Source: Actinacidiphila acididurans
GTDB taxonomy: Bacteria; Actinomycetota; Actinomycetes; Streptomycetales; Streptomycetaceae
Length of the DNA: 64,000 nt
Assembly (NCBI RefSeq): GCF_016918855.1
Contig: NZ_JADKYB010000001.1
Location: 310,001-374,000 of the forward strand
Direction: 5' to 3'
This document shows, one piece after another, positions 52,612 through 61,863 of this stretch. Positions within the stretch are counted from its first letter, which is position 1. Each line of letters starts with the position of its first letter. The notes beneath the pieces were generated by a model, which was given only the letters and a program-made list of their open reading frames with translations, did no database searches and was not told the origin of the DNA. The position numbers and the translations under genes were made by a program.

Positions 52612-53010
52612 ATGGACGTCGAACTTCTCTACTTCGAGGACTGCGCGAACCGGCGGGAGGCCGAGCGGCGGCTGGAGCAGGCGCTGGCCGCCACGGGACG
52701 GGCCGGCACGAAGGTCGTCCTGCGGCTGGTGGCGAGCGACGAGCAGGCCCGTGCGCTGCGCTTCCCGGGCTCGCCCACGATCCGGGTCGACGGCCGCGAC
52801 CTGTTCCCGCCCGAGGGCCCGGCCCCCGCTGAAAACCTCGCTCGCGCCGGAAGCCCGGCCACTGCCCGCGGCCCGCTGCCGTACCGCGATCTGCTCGCCC
52901 CGGCCGAGCCCTTCGGGCTGACCTGCCGCGTGTACGCCACCCCGGACGGCCCGGCCGGCGCGCCCACCGTCGATCAGCTCGTACGGGCGCTGGGCGGCGG
53001 CGAGCGGTGA
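52612..53010 (+). CDS. Thioredoxin-like/alkylmercury-lyase-type small protein
   Basis: A 132-residue protein from the ATG at 52612. It resembles the Streptomyces thioredoxin-fold proteins opening 'xxLLYFDGCPNW'; here it is 'ELLYFEDCANRREAERRLEQ', with only one Cys of the motif, and 'RFPGSPTIRVDGRDLFPPE' and 'FGLTCRVYATPDGPAGAPTV' later. One conserved Cys (Cys12 region) and a second in 'GLTCRVY' are far apart. May bind metal or act in redox. Start chosen because the longer frame is Arg/Gly-rich and has no family match. Confidence 0.78.
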   Translation: MDVELLYFEDCANRREAERRLEQALAATGRAGTKVVLRLVASDEQARALRFPGSPTIRVDGRDLFPPEGPAPAENLARAGSPATARGPLPYRDLLAPAEPFGLTCRVYATPDGPAGAPTVDQLVRALGGGER

Positions 53011-53312
53011 GCGCTGGCGCGGAAGGGGCCCGCGGGGAGGCGCGCGCGGCCGGAAAGCGCCGTATCCGTGTCCGGCCTTCGACGGTACCGATTTCAGCCC
53101 TGTCCGCTCTCTTCCGTAGCGGGTGATTCGGTGTCAATGCTGGAGACAGGGGCTTTTGCCCGGCGGAAGCCCTTCGCGTGACGCACGTCGGCCCGACTCG
53201 CCCCAGTGGCAGGGCCGTTCGCCCCCTGGCGGGTCAAGTGGGGGCGGGCGGAGGGTGAGGAAGGGCCGTCCAGCGGGCATGCGACACAACGAGGGGCAAG
53301 GAGGGTACGGCC
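53011..53312. other. Gene-free leader before the Rv1733c-like gene
   Basis: About 300 bp without a gene. GGGGCTTTTGCCC at 53149-53161 is an imperfect palindrome that resembles hypoxia-regulator boxes in layout, about 150 bp before the start. No other structure seen. Confidence 0.4.
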
Positions 53313-53873
53313 ATGAAACGGAGCGTGTGGCTGTGGCGGTGGCGGCCCAATCCGTTGCGGCGCCGCTCGTACGTGGTCGAGGCCTGGGCCCTGGTAACCG
53401 TCGTCCTGGTCACGCTCGCCGTCGCGGGCCTGACCGCCGTGGCCGTCACCCGCGCGGTGGACCACACCATGGCCAGGCAGCGCACGGCACGGCACATGGT
53501 CACCGCCGTCCTCACCGAGAAAGCCTCCGCGAACTCCCTCTACGCCCCCGCGCCGCAGGCCCACGTGCGCTGGACCGCGCCCGACGGCACCGTCCACACC
53601 GGCCTGGCCACGGTCCGCTACGGACTCCAGCGCGGGGCGGCCGTGGCCGTGTGGACCGACCCGAGCGGCACCGCACTGGTCCCCGCGCCCCCGGACAACG
53701 GCACCGCGCGGGCCGAGGCGGTCGGCTTCGGCGTGGCGGCCGGGGCCGGCATCTGCATGCTGTCCTTCACCGGCTGGGTCCTGGTCGCCCAGCTCACCGA
53801 GCGCTGCCGCGCCGAGTGCTGGGCGCACGAATGGGCGGACATCGGCCCCCGCGGCAACCACCGCGCCGCCTGA
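53313..53873 (+). CDS. Rv1733c-like two-helix membrane protein
   Basis: A 186-residue protein with a basic N-terminus (KRSVWLWRWRPNPLRRRSY), one membrane helix ('VEAWALVTVVLVTLAVAGL'), an extracellular region with 'YAPAPQAHVRWTAPDGTVHTG' and a second helix ('EAVGFGVAAGAGICMLSFTGWVLVA'). This order is shared with Rv1733c-type actinobacterial proteins, of which the mycobacterial one belongs to the DosR dormancy set. The function is unknown. AAGGAGGG precedes the ATG. Its position near a Usp remnant and GH65 is consistent with a dormancy-like island. Confidence 0.82.
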   Translation: MKRSVWLWRWRPNPLRRRSYVVEAWALVTVVLVTLAVAGLTAVAVTRAVDHTMARQRTARHMVTAVLTEKASANSLYAPAPQAHVRWTAPDGTVHTGLATVRYGLQRGAAVAVWTDPSGTALVPAPPDNGTARAEAVGFGVAAGAGICMLSFTGWVLVAQLTERCRAECWAHEWADIGPRGNHRAA

Positions 53874-54134
53874 GTCCGCCGTCCCGCCGCCCCGCTGCCC
53901 GATCCCGCGCCCTGAGCCCACGCCTTTACGTGCCACCCGTACGGCCCCTCTGCCGCCGTACGGGTCCGCCGCCGCGCCCCGGCACGGACCCGCCCGTACG
54001 CCCCGGCGGGCGTCGTGCCGCCCGCGCCCCGGCTTGTGCCCGGCAGGGGACGTGCTGCCATGGAAGTGCCGCACACGATGTGCAGGCACCGCTGCCCCTC
54101 GGGGGCCGGCGGCGACGGACGACAGGGACCGGGC

Positions 54135-56621
54135 ATGGGCGAGGAGTGGACCTGGCGGTACGAGGGCTGGGACCCGGCCGCGGAACGGCTGCGGGAAGCG
54201 CTGTGCACCCTCGGCAACGGGTACGTCGCCACGCGCGGCGCCGCCGCAGAGGCGTCCGCCGGGCCGGTCCACTACCCGGGGACGTACGCCGCCGGCTGCT
54301 ACAACCGGCTCACCTCCTCGGTGGCCGGGCGCGAGGTCGACAACGAGGACATGGTCAACCTGCCGAACTGGCTGCCGCTGCGGGCCCGGGCGCCCGGCGG
54401 GCCCTGGCTCGGCCCCGACGACGCGGAGGTGCTGGGTCACGAGCAGGAGCTCGACCTGCGCGCGGGCACCCTGCGGCGGCGGACCCGGCTGCGGGACGCC
54501 GCCGGGCGCGAGGTGGAGCTGGACGAGACGCGGCTGGTGCACATGGGCGACCCCCATCTGGCCGCGCAGCGCTTGCGGATCACGCCCTACGGCTGGTCGG
54601 GGGAGCTGGAGGTGGAGTCGGCCCTCGACGGCGACGTGCGCAACGCCGGGGTCGAGCGGTACCGCGACCTGAACGGCCGCCACCTGACGGACCTGCGCAC
54701 GGCCGTTCACGACGCCGGGACCGGCGGTACCGGGCCCGGCGGTACCGGGTCCGACAGCAGCGGGTCCGGCGGCGCCGCCCACGGCTCCGACACCGTGAGC
54801 CTGACCTGCCGCACCACCAGCTCCCGCATCCGCGTCGCCATGGCGGCCCGTACCCGGGTCGTCCCCCCGGCCACCGTCCCGGCCACCGCGGCGACCACCG
54901 CCCCGGCCGCCGAGGCCACCGCCGGCCGAACCGCGGTCGTCCAGCGCTTCGTCCTCCCGGTCGCCGCCGGCCGCCCGGTCACCGTCGAGAAGACCGTCGC
55001 CCTGCACACCTCGCGCGACGCGGCGATCGGCGACCCGCTGGACGCCGCGCTGGAACGGGTGGCGGCCGCTCCGGACTTCGCCGGGCTGCTGGCCGGGCAC
55101 ACCGCGGCGTGGGACCGGCTGTGGCGGCGGGCGGAGGTGCGGGTGCCGGGCGGCGCCGGGCACGTGCTGCGGCTGCACCTGTTCCACGTGCTGCAGACCC
55201 TCTCGCCGCACACCGCGTACCTGGACGTCGGCGTGCCCGCGCGGGGGCTGCACGGGGAGGCGTACCGCGGACACGTCTTCTGGGACGAGCTGTTCGTGCT
55301 GCCCTTCCTCAACCTGCACCTGCCGGAGGTCTCGCGGGCGCTGCTGATGTACCGCCACCGCCGCCTGGGCGCCGCCCGCCGGGCCGCGGCCGCGGCCGGC
55401 CGCAAAGGCGCGATGTACCCGTGGCAGAGCGGCGGCGACGGCCGTGAGGAGACCCAGCGGCTCCACCTCAACCCGCGCTCGGGCCGCTGGCTGCCGGACC
55501 GCAGCCCCCTCCAGCACCACGTCGGCTCGGCGATCGCGTACAACATCTGGCAGTACTGGCTGGCCAGCGGCGACACCGCGTTCCTGCACACCGAGGGCGC
55601 CGAGATGCTGCTGCAGATCGCCCGGTTCTGGGCGTCCAGCGCGGACTGGGACCCGGACTGCGCGCGGTACCGCATCCGCGGGGTGATGGGGCCCGACGAG
55701 TACCACGACGCCTACCCGGGCGCCGAGCGGCCCGGGCTCGACGACAACGCGTACACGAATGTCACCGCCGCCTGGGTGCTCGCCCGCGCGCTGGAACTGG
55801 CAGCCGCCCTGCCCGCGCCGCGCCGGGCCGAGCTGTTCGAGCGGATGGCCCTGGACCGGGCCGAGCTCGACCGCTGGGCGGACGTGTCGCGGCGGCTGCG
55901 GGTGCCCTTCCACGCGGGCGTGATCAGCCAGTTCGACGGCTACGGCGAGCTCGCCGAGCTGGACTGGGCCGGCTACCGGGCCCGGTACGGGGACATCCGC
56001 CGGCTGGACCGGATCCTGGAGGCCGAGGGCGACAGCGTCAACCGCTACCAGGCGTCCAAGCAGGCCGATGTCCTCATGCTCGGCTGGCTCTTCCCGCCCG
56101 CCGAACTGGCGGCGCTCTTCCGGCAGTTGGGCCACCGGCTGGACGACGCGACCTGGACCGCGACCGTGGACCACTACCTGGCCCGCACCAGCCACGGCTC
56201 CACTCTCAGCGGCCTGGTGCACGGCTGGCTGCTGGCCCGGTCCCGGCGTGCCGACGCCTGGGACCACGTCCGCCAGGCGCTGCTCGGCGACGTCGCCGAC
56301 CTGCAGGGCGGCACGACCGGCGAGGGCATCCACCTCGGCGCCATGGCCGGCACCCTCGACCTCGTCCAGCGCGGCCTGACCGGTCTCCAGCCGCGGGAGG
56401 ACGCCCTGCTGCTGGACCCGGTGCCGCTGCCGGGCCTGTCGGACTTCCGCCTGTCGGTGCGCTACGGCGCCCACTGGGGCGTCGGCCTGACCCTGTTCTG
56501 CGGCCGGCTGCGCGTCGGCGTCCCCGAGTCCGACCAGCCGCCGCTGCGGGTCGTCCTGGACGGCCGGACCCGCACCGTGGCGCCCGGCACGGATCTCAGC
56601 ATGCGGCTCCGGCCCCACTGA
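54135..56621 (+). CDS. Glycoside hydrolase family 65 enzyme
   Basis: An 828-residue GH65 protein from the ATG at 54135 ('MGEEWTWRYEGWDPAAERL'). N-terminal beta-sandwich domain ('TLGNGYVATRGAAAEASAG', 'YPGTYAAGCYNRL'), a low-complexity Gly/Ser insert at about 195-220, and the (alpha/alpha)6 barrel: 'HVFWDELFVLPFLNLHLPE', 'YPWQSGGDGREETQ', acid Glu in 'RGVMGPDEYHD' and 'KQADVLMLGWLFPPAELAAL'. GH65 includes trehalose, maltose and kojibiose phosphorylases and trehalases; phosphate versus water as acceptor cannot be told by eye. Likely cytoplasmic, processing a disaccharide for energy or stress sugars. Confidence 0.9.
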   Translation: MGEEWTWRYEGWDPAAERLREALCTLGNGYVATRGAAAEASAGPVHYPGTYAAGCYNRLTSSVAGREVDNEDMVNLPNWLPLRARAPGGPWLGPDDAEVLGHEQELDLRAGTLRRRTRLRDAAGREVELDETRLVHMGDPHLAAQRLRITPYGWSGELEVESALDGDVRNAGVERYRDLNGRHLTDLRTAVHDAGTGGTGPGGTGSDSSGSGGAAHGSDTVSLTCRTTSSRIRVAMAARTRVVPPATVPATAATTAPAAEATAGRTAVVQRFVLPVAAGRPVTVEKTVALHTSRDAAIGDPLDAALERVAAAPDFAGLLAGHTAAWDRLWRRAEVRVPGGAGHVLRLHLFHVLQTLSPHTAYLDVGVPARGLHGEAYRGHVFWDELFVLPFLNLHLPEVSRALLMYRHRRLGAARRAAAAAGRKGAMYPWQSGGDGREETQRLHLNPRSGRWLPDRSPLQHHVGSAIAYNIWQYWLASGDTAFLHTEGAEMLLQIARFWASSADWDPDCARYRIRGVMGPDEYHDAYPGAERPGLDDNAYTNVTAAWVLARALELAAALPAPRRAELFERMALDRAELDRWADVSRRLRVPFHAGVISQFDGYGELAELDWAGYRARYGDIRRLDRILEAEGDSVNRYQASKQADVLMLGWLFPPAELAALFRQLGHRLDDATWTATVDHYLARTSHGSTLSGLVHGWLLARSRRADAWDHVRQALLGDVADLQGGTTGEGIHLGAMAGTLDLVQRGLTGLQPREDALLLDPVPLPGLSDFRLSVRYGAHWGVGLTLFCGRLRVGVPESDQPPLRVVLDGRTRTVAPGTDLSMRLRPH

Positions 56622-56863
56622 CCGCCCCACTGACCGCCGCACTGATCGACCCAGTGACAGCCCCGCTGACCGCGGCCCGAGCGCGGCCGACGCGCCGTCT
56701 CACCGATCGTCTCCGACCCGCTGACCTGCGGCCCACCGGCGTATACGCGATTTCGCAGCGAAAAGCTCGCCGGTCGCAGTGCGATTCGCCCATAAGAGTC
56801 ATGTAATGGGATGTGAGAGACCCATTCATCCACTAGTGACACGAGTGAGCGGAAGTGAGTGAT

Positions 56864-57319
56864 ATGTCGGAGTACACGCGCCAGGGAACCGACCTGCGCG
56901 GTCATCCGGACATAGCGGAGCTGCAGGAACGCTACGCCAGGGTGGCCGCCCGCCCCCAGGTCATCGCGGTGGACGGGGCGATCCTGCTGGTCGGGCTCTA
57001 CGCGGCCATCTCGCCGTGGGTGCTCCACTTCGGCGCCGCGGACAATGACCTCAAGTTCAACAACCTGATCGTCGGTATCGCGCTGGCCGTCATCGGTATC
57101 GGCCTCGCGTCTGTCCCCGAGCGCATGCACCGTCTGGCCTGGATCGCGGCGCCACTGGGCGTCTGGCTGCTCATCTCGCCGTGGGCGGTGCCGCCGACCC
57201 ACCACAGCCGAGCCGCCCTCATCTGGAGCAACTGCTGGGTCGGTGGTGTTGCCGTTGCCCTCGGCCTCATCGCGGCGGCCATGACCTTCATGGCCGGTCG
57301 GCGTCTCGTCCGCAGGTGA
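56864..57319 (+). CDS. SPW repeat membrane protein
   Basis: A 151-residue protein with four membrane segments and the SPW motif twice: 'LLVGLYAAISPWVLHF' and 'GVWLLISPWAVPP'. SPW-repeat proteins are common in actinobacteria; their role is unknown. I use the ATG at 56864 (GGAAG upstream); a GTG three codons earlier also opens the frame. It follows the GH65 gene by 242 bp and precedes the DUF3040 gene closely, on the same strand. Confidence 0.88.
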   Translation: MSEYTRQGTDLRGHPDIAELQERYARVAARPQVIAVDGAILLVGLYAAISPWVLHFGAADNDLKFNNLIVGIALAVIGIGLASVPERMHRLAWIAAPLGVWLLISPWAVPPTHHSRAALIWSNCWVGGVAVALGLIAAAMTFMAGRRLVRR

Positions 57320-57337
57320 CCGGATCAGGTGAGAGAT

Positions 57338-57751
57338 GTGCCCCTTTCCGTCCCCGAACGCCGGGTGCTGGCGGACATCGAGCGCCGGCTCACCGAGGAC
57401 GACCCGACGCTGGCCGCGGCCCTGCGGGAGTTCTCCGCGATGACGGAGCCCTGGGCCGGGCCGGCCGGCCGCCCCGCCCGTGAACCGCCGCGGGGGCCCG
57501 AGGCCGGGGCCGGCGCCCCGCCCGACTGGCGGCAACCGCCCGCCAGGAACCGGGTGGCGCTGCGCACGGTGACCCTCGGTGCCGTCCTGCTGGTCATGGG
57601 TCTGGTACTGCGCAGTGCGGGACTGCTGGTGCTGGCCGCGCTGCTGGTGGTGGTCTCGGGGGTCGGCGCGGTGCGGCATCTGCGCCGCAGGAGGAGGGCC
57701 GCCGCCGAGGAGAACGGGCCGCCGGACGGGCCCGGCGCCAGGTCGCCCTGA
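57338..57751 (+). CDS. DUF3040 domain membrane protein
   Basis: About 137 residues, probably starting at the GTG at 57338 ('MPLSVPERRVLADIERRLTEDDPTLA'-type opening, as usual for DUF3040 proteins). A charged N-terminal half is followed by two hydrophobic helices ('VTLGAVLLVMGLVLRSAGLL' and 'LVLAALLVVVSGVGAVRHL'). Family members are short actinobacterial membrane proteins of unknown role. It is 18 bp after the SPW gene and probably co-transcribed. Confidence 0.84.
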   Translation: MPLSVPERRVLADIERRLTEDDPTLAAALREFSAMTEPWAGPAGRPAREPPRGPEAGAGAPPDWRQPPARNRVALRTVTLGAVLLVMGLVLRSAGLLVLAALLVVVSGVGAVRHLRRRRRAAAEENGPPDGPGARSP

Positions 57752-57881
57752 CGGATCCGCCGTCACCCCGCCCGCCGCGGCGCCCGCCACGGGCGCCGCC
57801 CGACAACCGGCACGACCCGAAGGTCCCTGCCCGGGACGCCGCGTGGCCGGTACGACCGAACGGCCGTACCACCGCGGGCGC

Positions 57882-59057
57882 TCAGGCGGGGACCTGCTCG
57901 TCGGCGCCGGGCCGCAACAGAGCCTGGCGGTGGACGTCCTCGAGGGCGGCGCGTACGACCGTCTCGTGATGCCACTCCAGCCAGGCGGCGGCCTCGGCGG
58001 CGAGCCGGTCCAGCGCGCCGAGTTCGGCGGTGGTGTGCACCCGGCGCGGCTGCGGGTAGTGGGTGGAGACCATGCCGACCCGGCGGCCCGAGGGCGCGGT
58101 CAGCGGGGTGCTCTGCACCGAGCGGACGCCGTCGGTGAGCATCACGCGGCGCGCGTCCTCGTCGTACACCGGGTGGGTGGCCACCTCGGGGACGATGACC
58201 CGCATGCCGTCCAGCAGGGCGCGGCCGCAGGCGGAGGTGTCGTCCCGGACCAGCCGGAAGTGGTCGGTGAACTGCGCGGAGAAGCCGCGCGCCTCCTCCA
58301 GCAGGAGCACGCCGCCGGGCGTGGCGACCTGCACGTTGCCCAGTTCGCTGTCCATCAGGGCGCAGGCGGCGTCCCGTATGGCGGCCACCGCCTCGGCGCG
58401 GGTGAGGGTCTCGCCCGGGCCCGGGGACGGGGCGCAGGGCAGTGCGGGGGCCGGCACCCGGGTCGGTGCCGGTGCGAACCAGTGCGCCGCTCCCGGCGCC
58501 GGCGGCGGGGTGCCGACGACAGCCGCGGCCAGCGGGCCGAGCGTCACCGTGTACCGCCGCGCCGCCGAACGCAGCAGTTCCAGGGCGCTCAGCGGGCCGT
58601 CGAGTCCGTACCGCGCCACCAGCGTCCGCTGCGCCCGGCGGATCAGCGACACGTCGCACGGCGGATACGGCCGCGGGCCGCTCGCCGCCCCGTTTTTCGG
58701 CGCCCCGGCCGGTACGGGGGAGGGGCCGGACCAGGTCGCCCCGGCCGCGACGGGGCCGAGCAGCGCGGTCACCCGCGGCGAGGCGCCGGTCATGTGCACG
58801 CGGCGGCCCTCGGCGGCCCGCAGCCGGGCGAAGCGGTCGAGAATGCGTACGGCCGGTTCGCTCAGATACGTCACTCCGGCCAGGTCCACCACGATCTCCG
58901 CGGTGTACGCGCCGGCCGCCGCGCCGAGGTAGGAGTCGAGGACCGCGCTGTCGCCGTCGCCGACCTCCCCGACCAGTCCGACCAGCGCGGCGGGTCCGGC
59001 ATCCGGCCGGCGCAGCACTTCCAAGCGGGCCTGCATCGTTTCGGGGCGGTACGTCAT
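57882..59057 (-). CDS. STAS-ANTAR-GAF regulatory protein
   Basis: A 391-residue regulator. The STAS domain occupies residues about 1-105 ('SYLGAAAGAYTAEIVVDLAG', 'YLSEPAVRILDRFARLRAAE'), an ANTAR-like helical segment is near 125-185 ('LIRRAQRTLVARYGLDGPLS' to 'LLRSAARRYTVTLGPLAAAV') and a GAF domain near 210-375 ('ALMDSELGNVQVATPGG', 'HPVYDEDARRVMLTDGVRSVQSTPL'). STAS suggests anti-sigma-antagonist function, ANTAR binds RNA and GAF senses a ligand; the mixture fits an environmental stress regulator. The ATG has GGGGG at good spacing. Confidence 0.85.
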   Translation of the reverse strand: MTYRPETMQARLEVLRRPDAGPAALVGLVGEVGDGDSAVLDSYLGAAAGAYTAEIVVDLAGVTYLSEPAVRILDRFARLRAAEGRRVHMTGASPRVTALLGPVAAGATWSGPSPVPAGAPKNGAASGPRPYPPCDVSLIRRAQRTLVARYGLDGPLSALELLRSAARRYTVTLGPLAAAVVGTPPPAPGAAHWFAPAPTRVPAPALPCAPSPGPGETLTRAEAVAAIRDAACALMDSELGNVQVATPGGVLLLEEARGFSAQFTDHFRLVRDDTSACGRALLDGMRVIVPEVATHPVYDEDARRVMLTDGVRSVQSTPLTAPSGRRVGMVSTHYPQPRRVHTTAELGALDRLAAEAAAWLEWHHETVVRAALEDVHRQALLRPGADEQVPA

Positions 59058-59206
59058 TGCCGAGCCCCCTTCCCGGTTGCGTACGGAAGGGTTCTGCGCG
59101 AACCTCCCCGCCGACGCTACGCCCTGCGGGCGCAACCGGCGACTCGCGCACGCCTCGGTGCCGGTGCCGGTGTCCGCCCGCGGATTACGCGCTGGTCAGG
59201 CGGGGC

Positions 59207-60262
59207 TCACTCCTTCGCCGACCGTTCCCCAAGCAGGTCCAGGTCGACCAGGCTGCGGCCGGTGGCGGCCACGGTGTCCTCGGTCGACCGCGGGGTCCAC
59301 GCCAGTTCGGTACGCGCCCGCTCGGCGGTCAGGTGGCGGACGACGCCGACATTGCGGGTCACCGCGCGCAGATCGGGGACGAACCGGGCGCCGATCCGTA
59401 CCGCCCAGTCGGGCATCGTCCGGGTGGGCGCCTTCGCCGCCGCGTCGCCCAGCCGCTCGCGCAGGATCATTGCGATCCGGTGGTACGACACCGCGTCCCC
59501 GGCCGCGGCGATGAAGCGGCGGCCGGCCGCCTCGGGCCGGGTCATCGCGCGCAGGTGCAGGTCGGCGGCGTCGCGGACGTCCACCACCGCGAACCACAGG
59601 TTGGGCACTGCCCGTATCGAGCCGTCCAGCAGCCTGCCGACCATGGCGATCGAGGAGGAGTGGTCCGGGCCCAGCACCGGCCCGAAGATCCCCACCGGGT
59701 TGACCACCGCCAGCTCCGGCGCGCCGGGCTCGCTCCCGGCGAAGTCCCAGGCGGCCAGCTCGGCCAGCGCCTTGGACTTGATGTACGGATTGACGCCCGG
59801 CCCCCGCACATCCGTCCAGTCGTCCTCCGTGAACGGCCGCGGGGTGGGCGGGTGTCCGTACCCGATCGCGGCGAAGGACGAGGTCACCACGATCCGCTGC
59901 ACCCCGGCGTCGCGGGCCGCGCGCAGCACCCGCAGCGTGCCCTCGCGGGCCGGGACGATCAGCTCGTCCTCGCTGCGGGGCGCGGCCGGCGGGAAGGGGG
60001 ACGCGGTGTGCAGGACGTAGTCGCAGCCGGCGACCGCCTGCGCCCAGCCCTCGTCCGCGGTGAGATCCGCGAGGGTGAAGCCGATGGACGCGACGGCCTC
60101 GGCCGGGGCCCCGGCCGCCCGCAGTTCGGCGCGGACCCGTTCCTCCCGCCCCGGGGCGCGCACGGTGGTACGCACCCGGAAGCCGGCCTCCAGGGCCTGG
60201 GCCATGCAGCGGGTCGCCAGGAATCCCGTGCCGCCCGTCACCAGTACCGTCTCGCCGCTCAT
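59207..60262 (-). CDS. Dihydroflavonol-4-reductase-like extended SDR
   Basis: A 351-residue extended SDR with the cofactor motif 'VLVTGGTGFLATRCMAQAL' and 'VRTTVRAPGREE'. Characteristic later parts are 'GCDYVLHTASPFP', 'RIVVTSSFAAIGYG' (Ser) and the pair in 'NPYIKSKALAELAAWDF' (Tyr-x-x-Lys). 'LAVVNPVGIFGPVLG' fits the DFR branch. Start from the ATG at 60262 (GAGG upstream); the longer frame adds a few residues. It is divergent from a TetR gene and probably repressed by it. The substrate is not known. Confidence 0.88.
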   Translation of the reverse strand: MSGETVLVTGGTGFLATRCMAQALEAGFRVRTTVRAPGREERVRAELRAAGAPAEAVASIGFTLADLTADEGWAQAVAGCDYVLHTASPFPPAAPRSEDELIVPAREGTLRVLRAARDAGVQRIVVTSSFAAIGYGHPPTPRPFTEDDWTDVRGPGVNPYIKSKALAELAAWDFAGSEPGAPELAVVNPVGIFGPVLGPDHSSSIAMVGRLLDGSIRAVPNLWFAVVDVRDAADLHLRAMTRPEAAGRRFIAAAGDAVSYHRIAMILRERLGDAAAKAPTRTMPDWAVRIGARFVPDLRAVTRNVGVVRHLTAERARTELAWTPRSTEDTVAATGRSLVDLDLLGERSAKE

Positions 60263-60317
60263 CACTGCCTCGCTCGTGCTCACGGCCCCCTTCACCGGGC
60301 CTCCTCCCCACCACCGT

Positions 60318-60355
60318 ACAACGAAAACAGGTTGTCGAAAATGCGGTGTCGAAAA
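60318..60355. promoter_or_regulatory. Repeated CGAAAA boxes with ACAAC-N8-GTTGT
   Basis: CGAAAA occurs at 60322, 60336 and 60350, exactly 14 bp apart. ACAAC-N8-GTTGT (60318-60335) is an inverted repeat covering the first copy. The region lies between the reductase and TetR genes, so it is the likely TetR operator and promoter zone. Confidence 0.55.
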
Positions 60356-60435
60356 CTTGTGGTCGCTGGCGGCTCGGCTTACGGTGACGGCGGGGCCGTG
60401 CCGCGGGGCCGGGTGCGGGGATGCGAGGAGAGCCG

Positions 60436-61134
60436 ATGGTGAGCAGGCAGGAGGCCGGGCGGCCCGAGGAGTCCGGCGGGCGCGAGCGGACTTCCGGCGA
60501 GCCCGCGGCGCCCGGGGCGCCCGCGCAGGGAGTACGGGTCGGGGCCGCGCGATCGCGGCGCAGCCGACTGTCCCCGCAGCGGGAGCGCGAACTGCTGGAC
60601 ACGGCCCTGGTCCTGGTGCGCGAACGCGGCTACGACCAGGTGACGATGGACGACATCGCCCGGGCCACCCGCTCCTCGACCGCCACGCTGTACCGGCGCT
60701 GGGACAGCAAGGCGCGGCTGGTGATCACCGCGCTCAGGACCGGCAAGCCGCGACTGCTCGCCGGGCTGGACACCGGGAGCCTGCGCGGCGACCTGATGGC
60801 CTTGTCCGAACGGGCCCGCCGCTCCGTGCCCGGCCCCGGACCCGCCATGGGCTCCCTCTTCCAGGCGGTCCTGCTCGACCCCGAACTCATGCGGGCACTG
60901 CGCGAGCTGATGCTCGAACCCGACATCGAGGCACTGGGTGCCGTCCTCCAACGGCACGTGGACAGCGGCGAGATCGCCCCGGACAACCCGGTCCTGGACC
61001 TGGTGGACCGGCTCCTGTTCGGCCCGATGTTCGTCGAACAGCTCTACCTCGGCGGCAGCCGGGCCGCCGAACTCGCCCACCGCATCGTGGACGACGTCCT
61101 GCTGCCCCTCCTGACCCGGCCGGACAGGGGTTAG
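60436..61134 (+). CDS. TetR/AcrR family regulator
   Basis: About 232 residues, with a long disordered N-terminus (to residue about 45) and the HTH 'VTMDDIARATRSSTATLYRR' at about 68-87. The ATG at 60436 has AGGAGA upstream; an earlier ATG is also open. The C-terminal domain ('GSLFQAVLLDPELMRALREL') resembles TetR_C_33-like groups. It is divergent from the DFR-like gene and probably represses it. Confidence 0.9.
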   Translation: MVSRQEAGRPEESGGRERTSGEPAAPGAPAQGVRVGAARSRRSRLSPQRERELLDTALVLVRERGYDQVTMDDIARATRSSTATLYRRWDSKARLVITALRTGKPRLLAGLDTGSLRGDLMALSERARRSVPGPGPAMGSLFQAVLLDPELMRALRELMLEPDIEALGAVLQRHVDSGEIAPDNPVLDLVDRLLFGPMFVEQLYLGGSRAAELAHRIVDDVLLPLLTRPDRG

Positions 61135-61173
61135 CGCCGCATCGAGCGACGTTCGACGGCTACGGTGGCGGCC

Positions 61174-61821
61174 ATGGGCAACGATGCCGATGCTGTGGTG
61201 CGGGAGCAGATCGCCTACTACCGGGCCCGAGCGGCCGAGTACGACCGGGTCTACGCCGAGCGCGAGGACCTGCGGGTGCTGCTGCCGCTGATCGACACGC
61301 TCCCGGTCGCGGGGGACGTGCTGGAGCTGGCGTGCGGAACCGGCCAGTGGACGGGCCTGCTCGCTGCCCGGGCTCGCTCGGTGACGGCTGTCGATGCCGC
61401 GCCCGAGGCGCTGGCCATCGCGCGGGAGCGCGTGGGGGCCACGACGGTCCGGTTCGAGTGTGCCGACGTGTTCGCATGGCGCCCGACCCGCCGCTATGAC
61501 ACCGTCTTCTTCGCCTTCTGGCTCTCCCATGTGCCGCCTGAGCGTCTGCCCGCCTTCTGGAACACCGTAGCGGACGCCCTCGCTCCCGCCGGTAAGGTCG
61601 TCTTCGTCGACAACAGCCGGGAAGAGGCCGCGAGCGAGGACGTCCTCGCCGGGCAGCCCGTTCCTTCGGTGCGTCGCCGACTCGACGACGGCAGTGAATA
61701 CCGCATCGTCAAGGTCTTCCACGATCCTGACCGGCTCGTCCGGGACCTGAGTGCCTGGGGGTGGTCGGCCCGTGTCCGGCCGGTCGGCACCCGCTTCATC
61801 GCGGGAACAGCCGCCCGCTGA
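61174..61821 (+). CDS. Class I SAM methyltransferase
   Basis: A 215-residue methyltransferase. Motif I is 'GDVLELACGTGQWTGLLAA', followed by 'VTAVDAAPEALAIARERV', 'RFECADVFAW' (adenine-contact), 'DTVFFAFWLSHVPP' and 'GKVVFVDNSRE'. It resembles small-molecule N- or O-methyltransferases. Starts from the ATG at 61174 (a GTG three codons earlier is possible). It follows the TetR gene by 39 bp on the same strand but no specific link is seen. Confidence 0.87.
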   Translation: MGNDADAVVREQIAYYRARAAEYDRVYAEREDLRVLLPLIDTLPVAGDVLELACGTGQWTGLLAARARSVTAVDAAPEALAIARERVGATTVRFECADVFAWRPTRRYDTVFFAFWLSHVPPERLPAFWNTVADALAPAGKVVFVDNSREEAASEDVLAGQPVPSVRRRLDDGSEYRIVKVFHDPDRLVRDLSAWGWSARVRPVGTRFIAGTAAR

Positions 61822-61863
61822 GCGTGATCGGCCGACGCTCCGTCCCCTGATCCGGAAGGAGCG

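Noticed and set aside
53094..56642. Leftward frame of nearly 1200 codons opposite the GH65 gene
   Set aside because: No motif and repetitive Gly/Arg/Val content; the opposite strand has a full GH65 domain.
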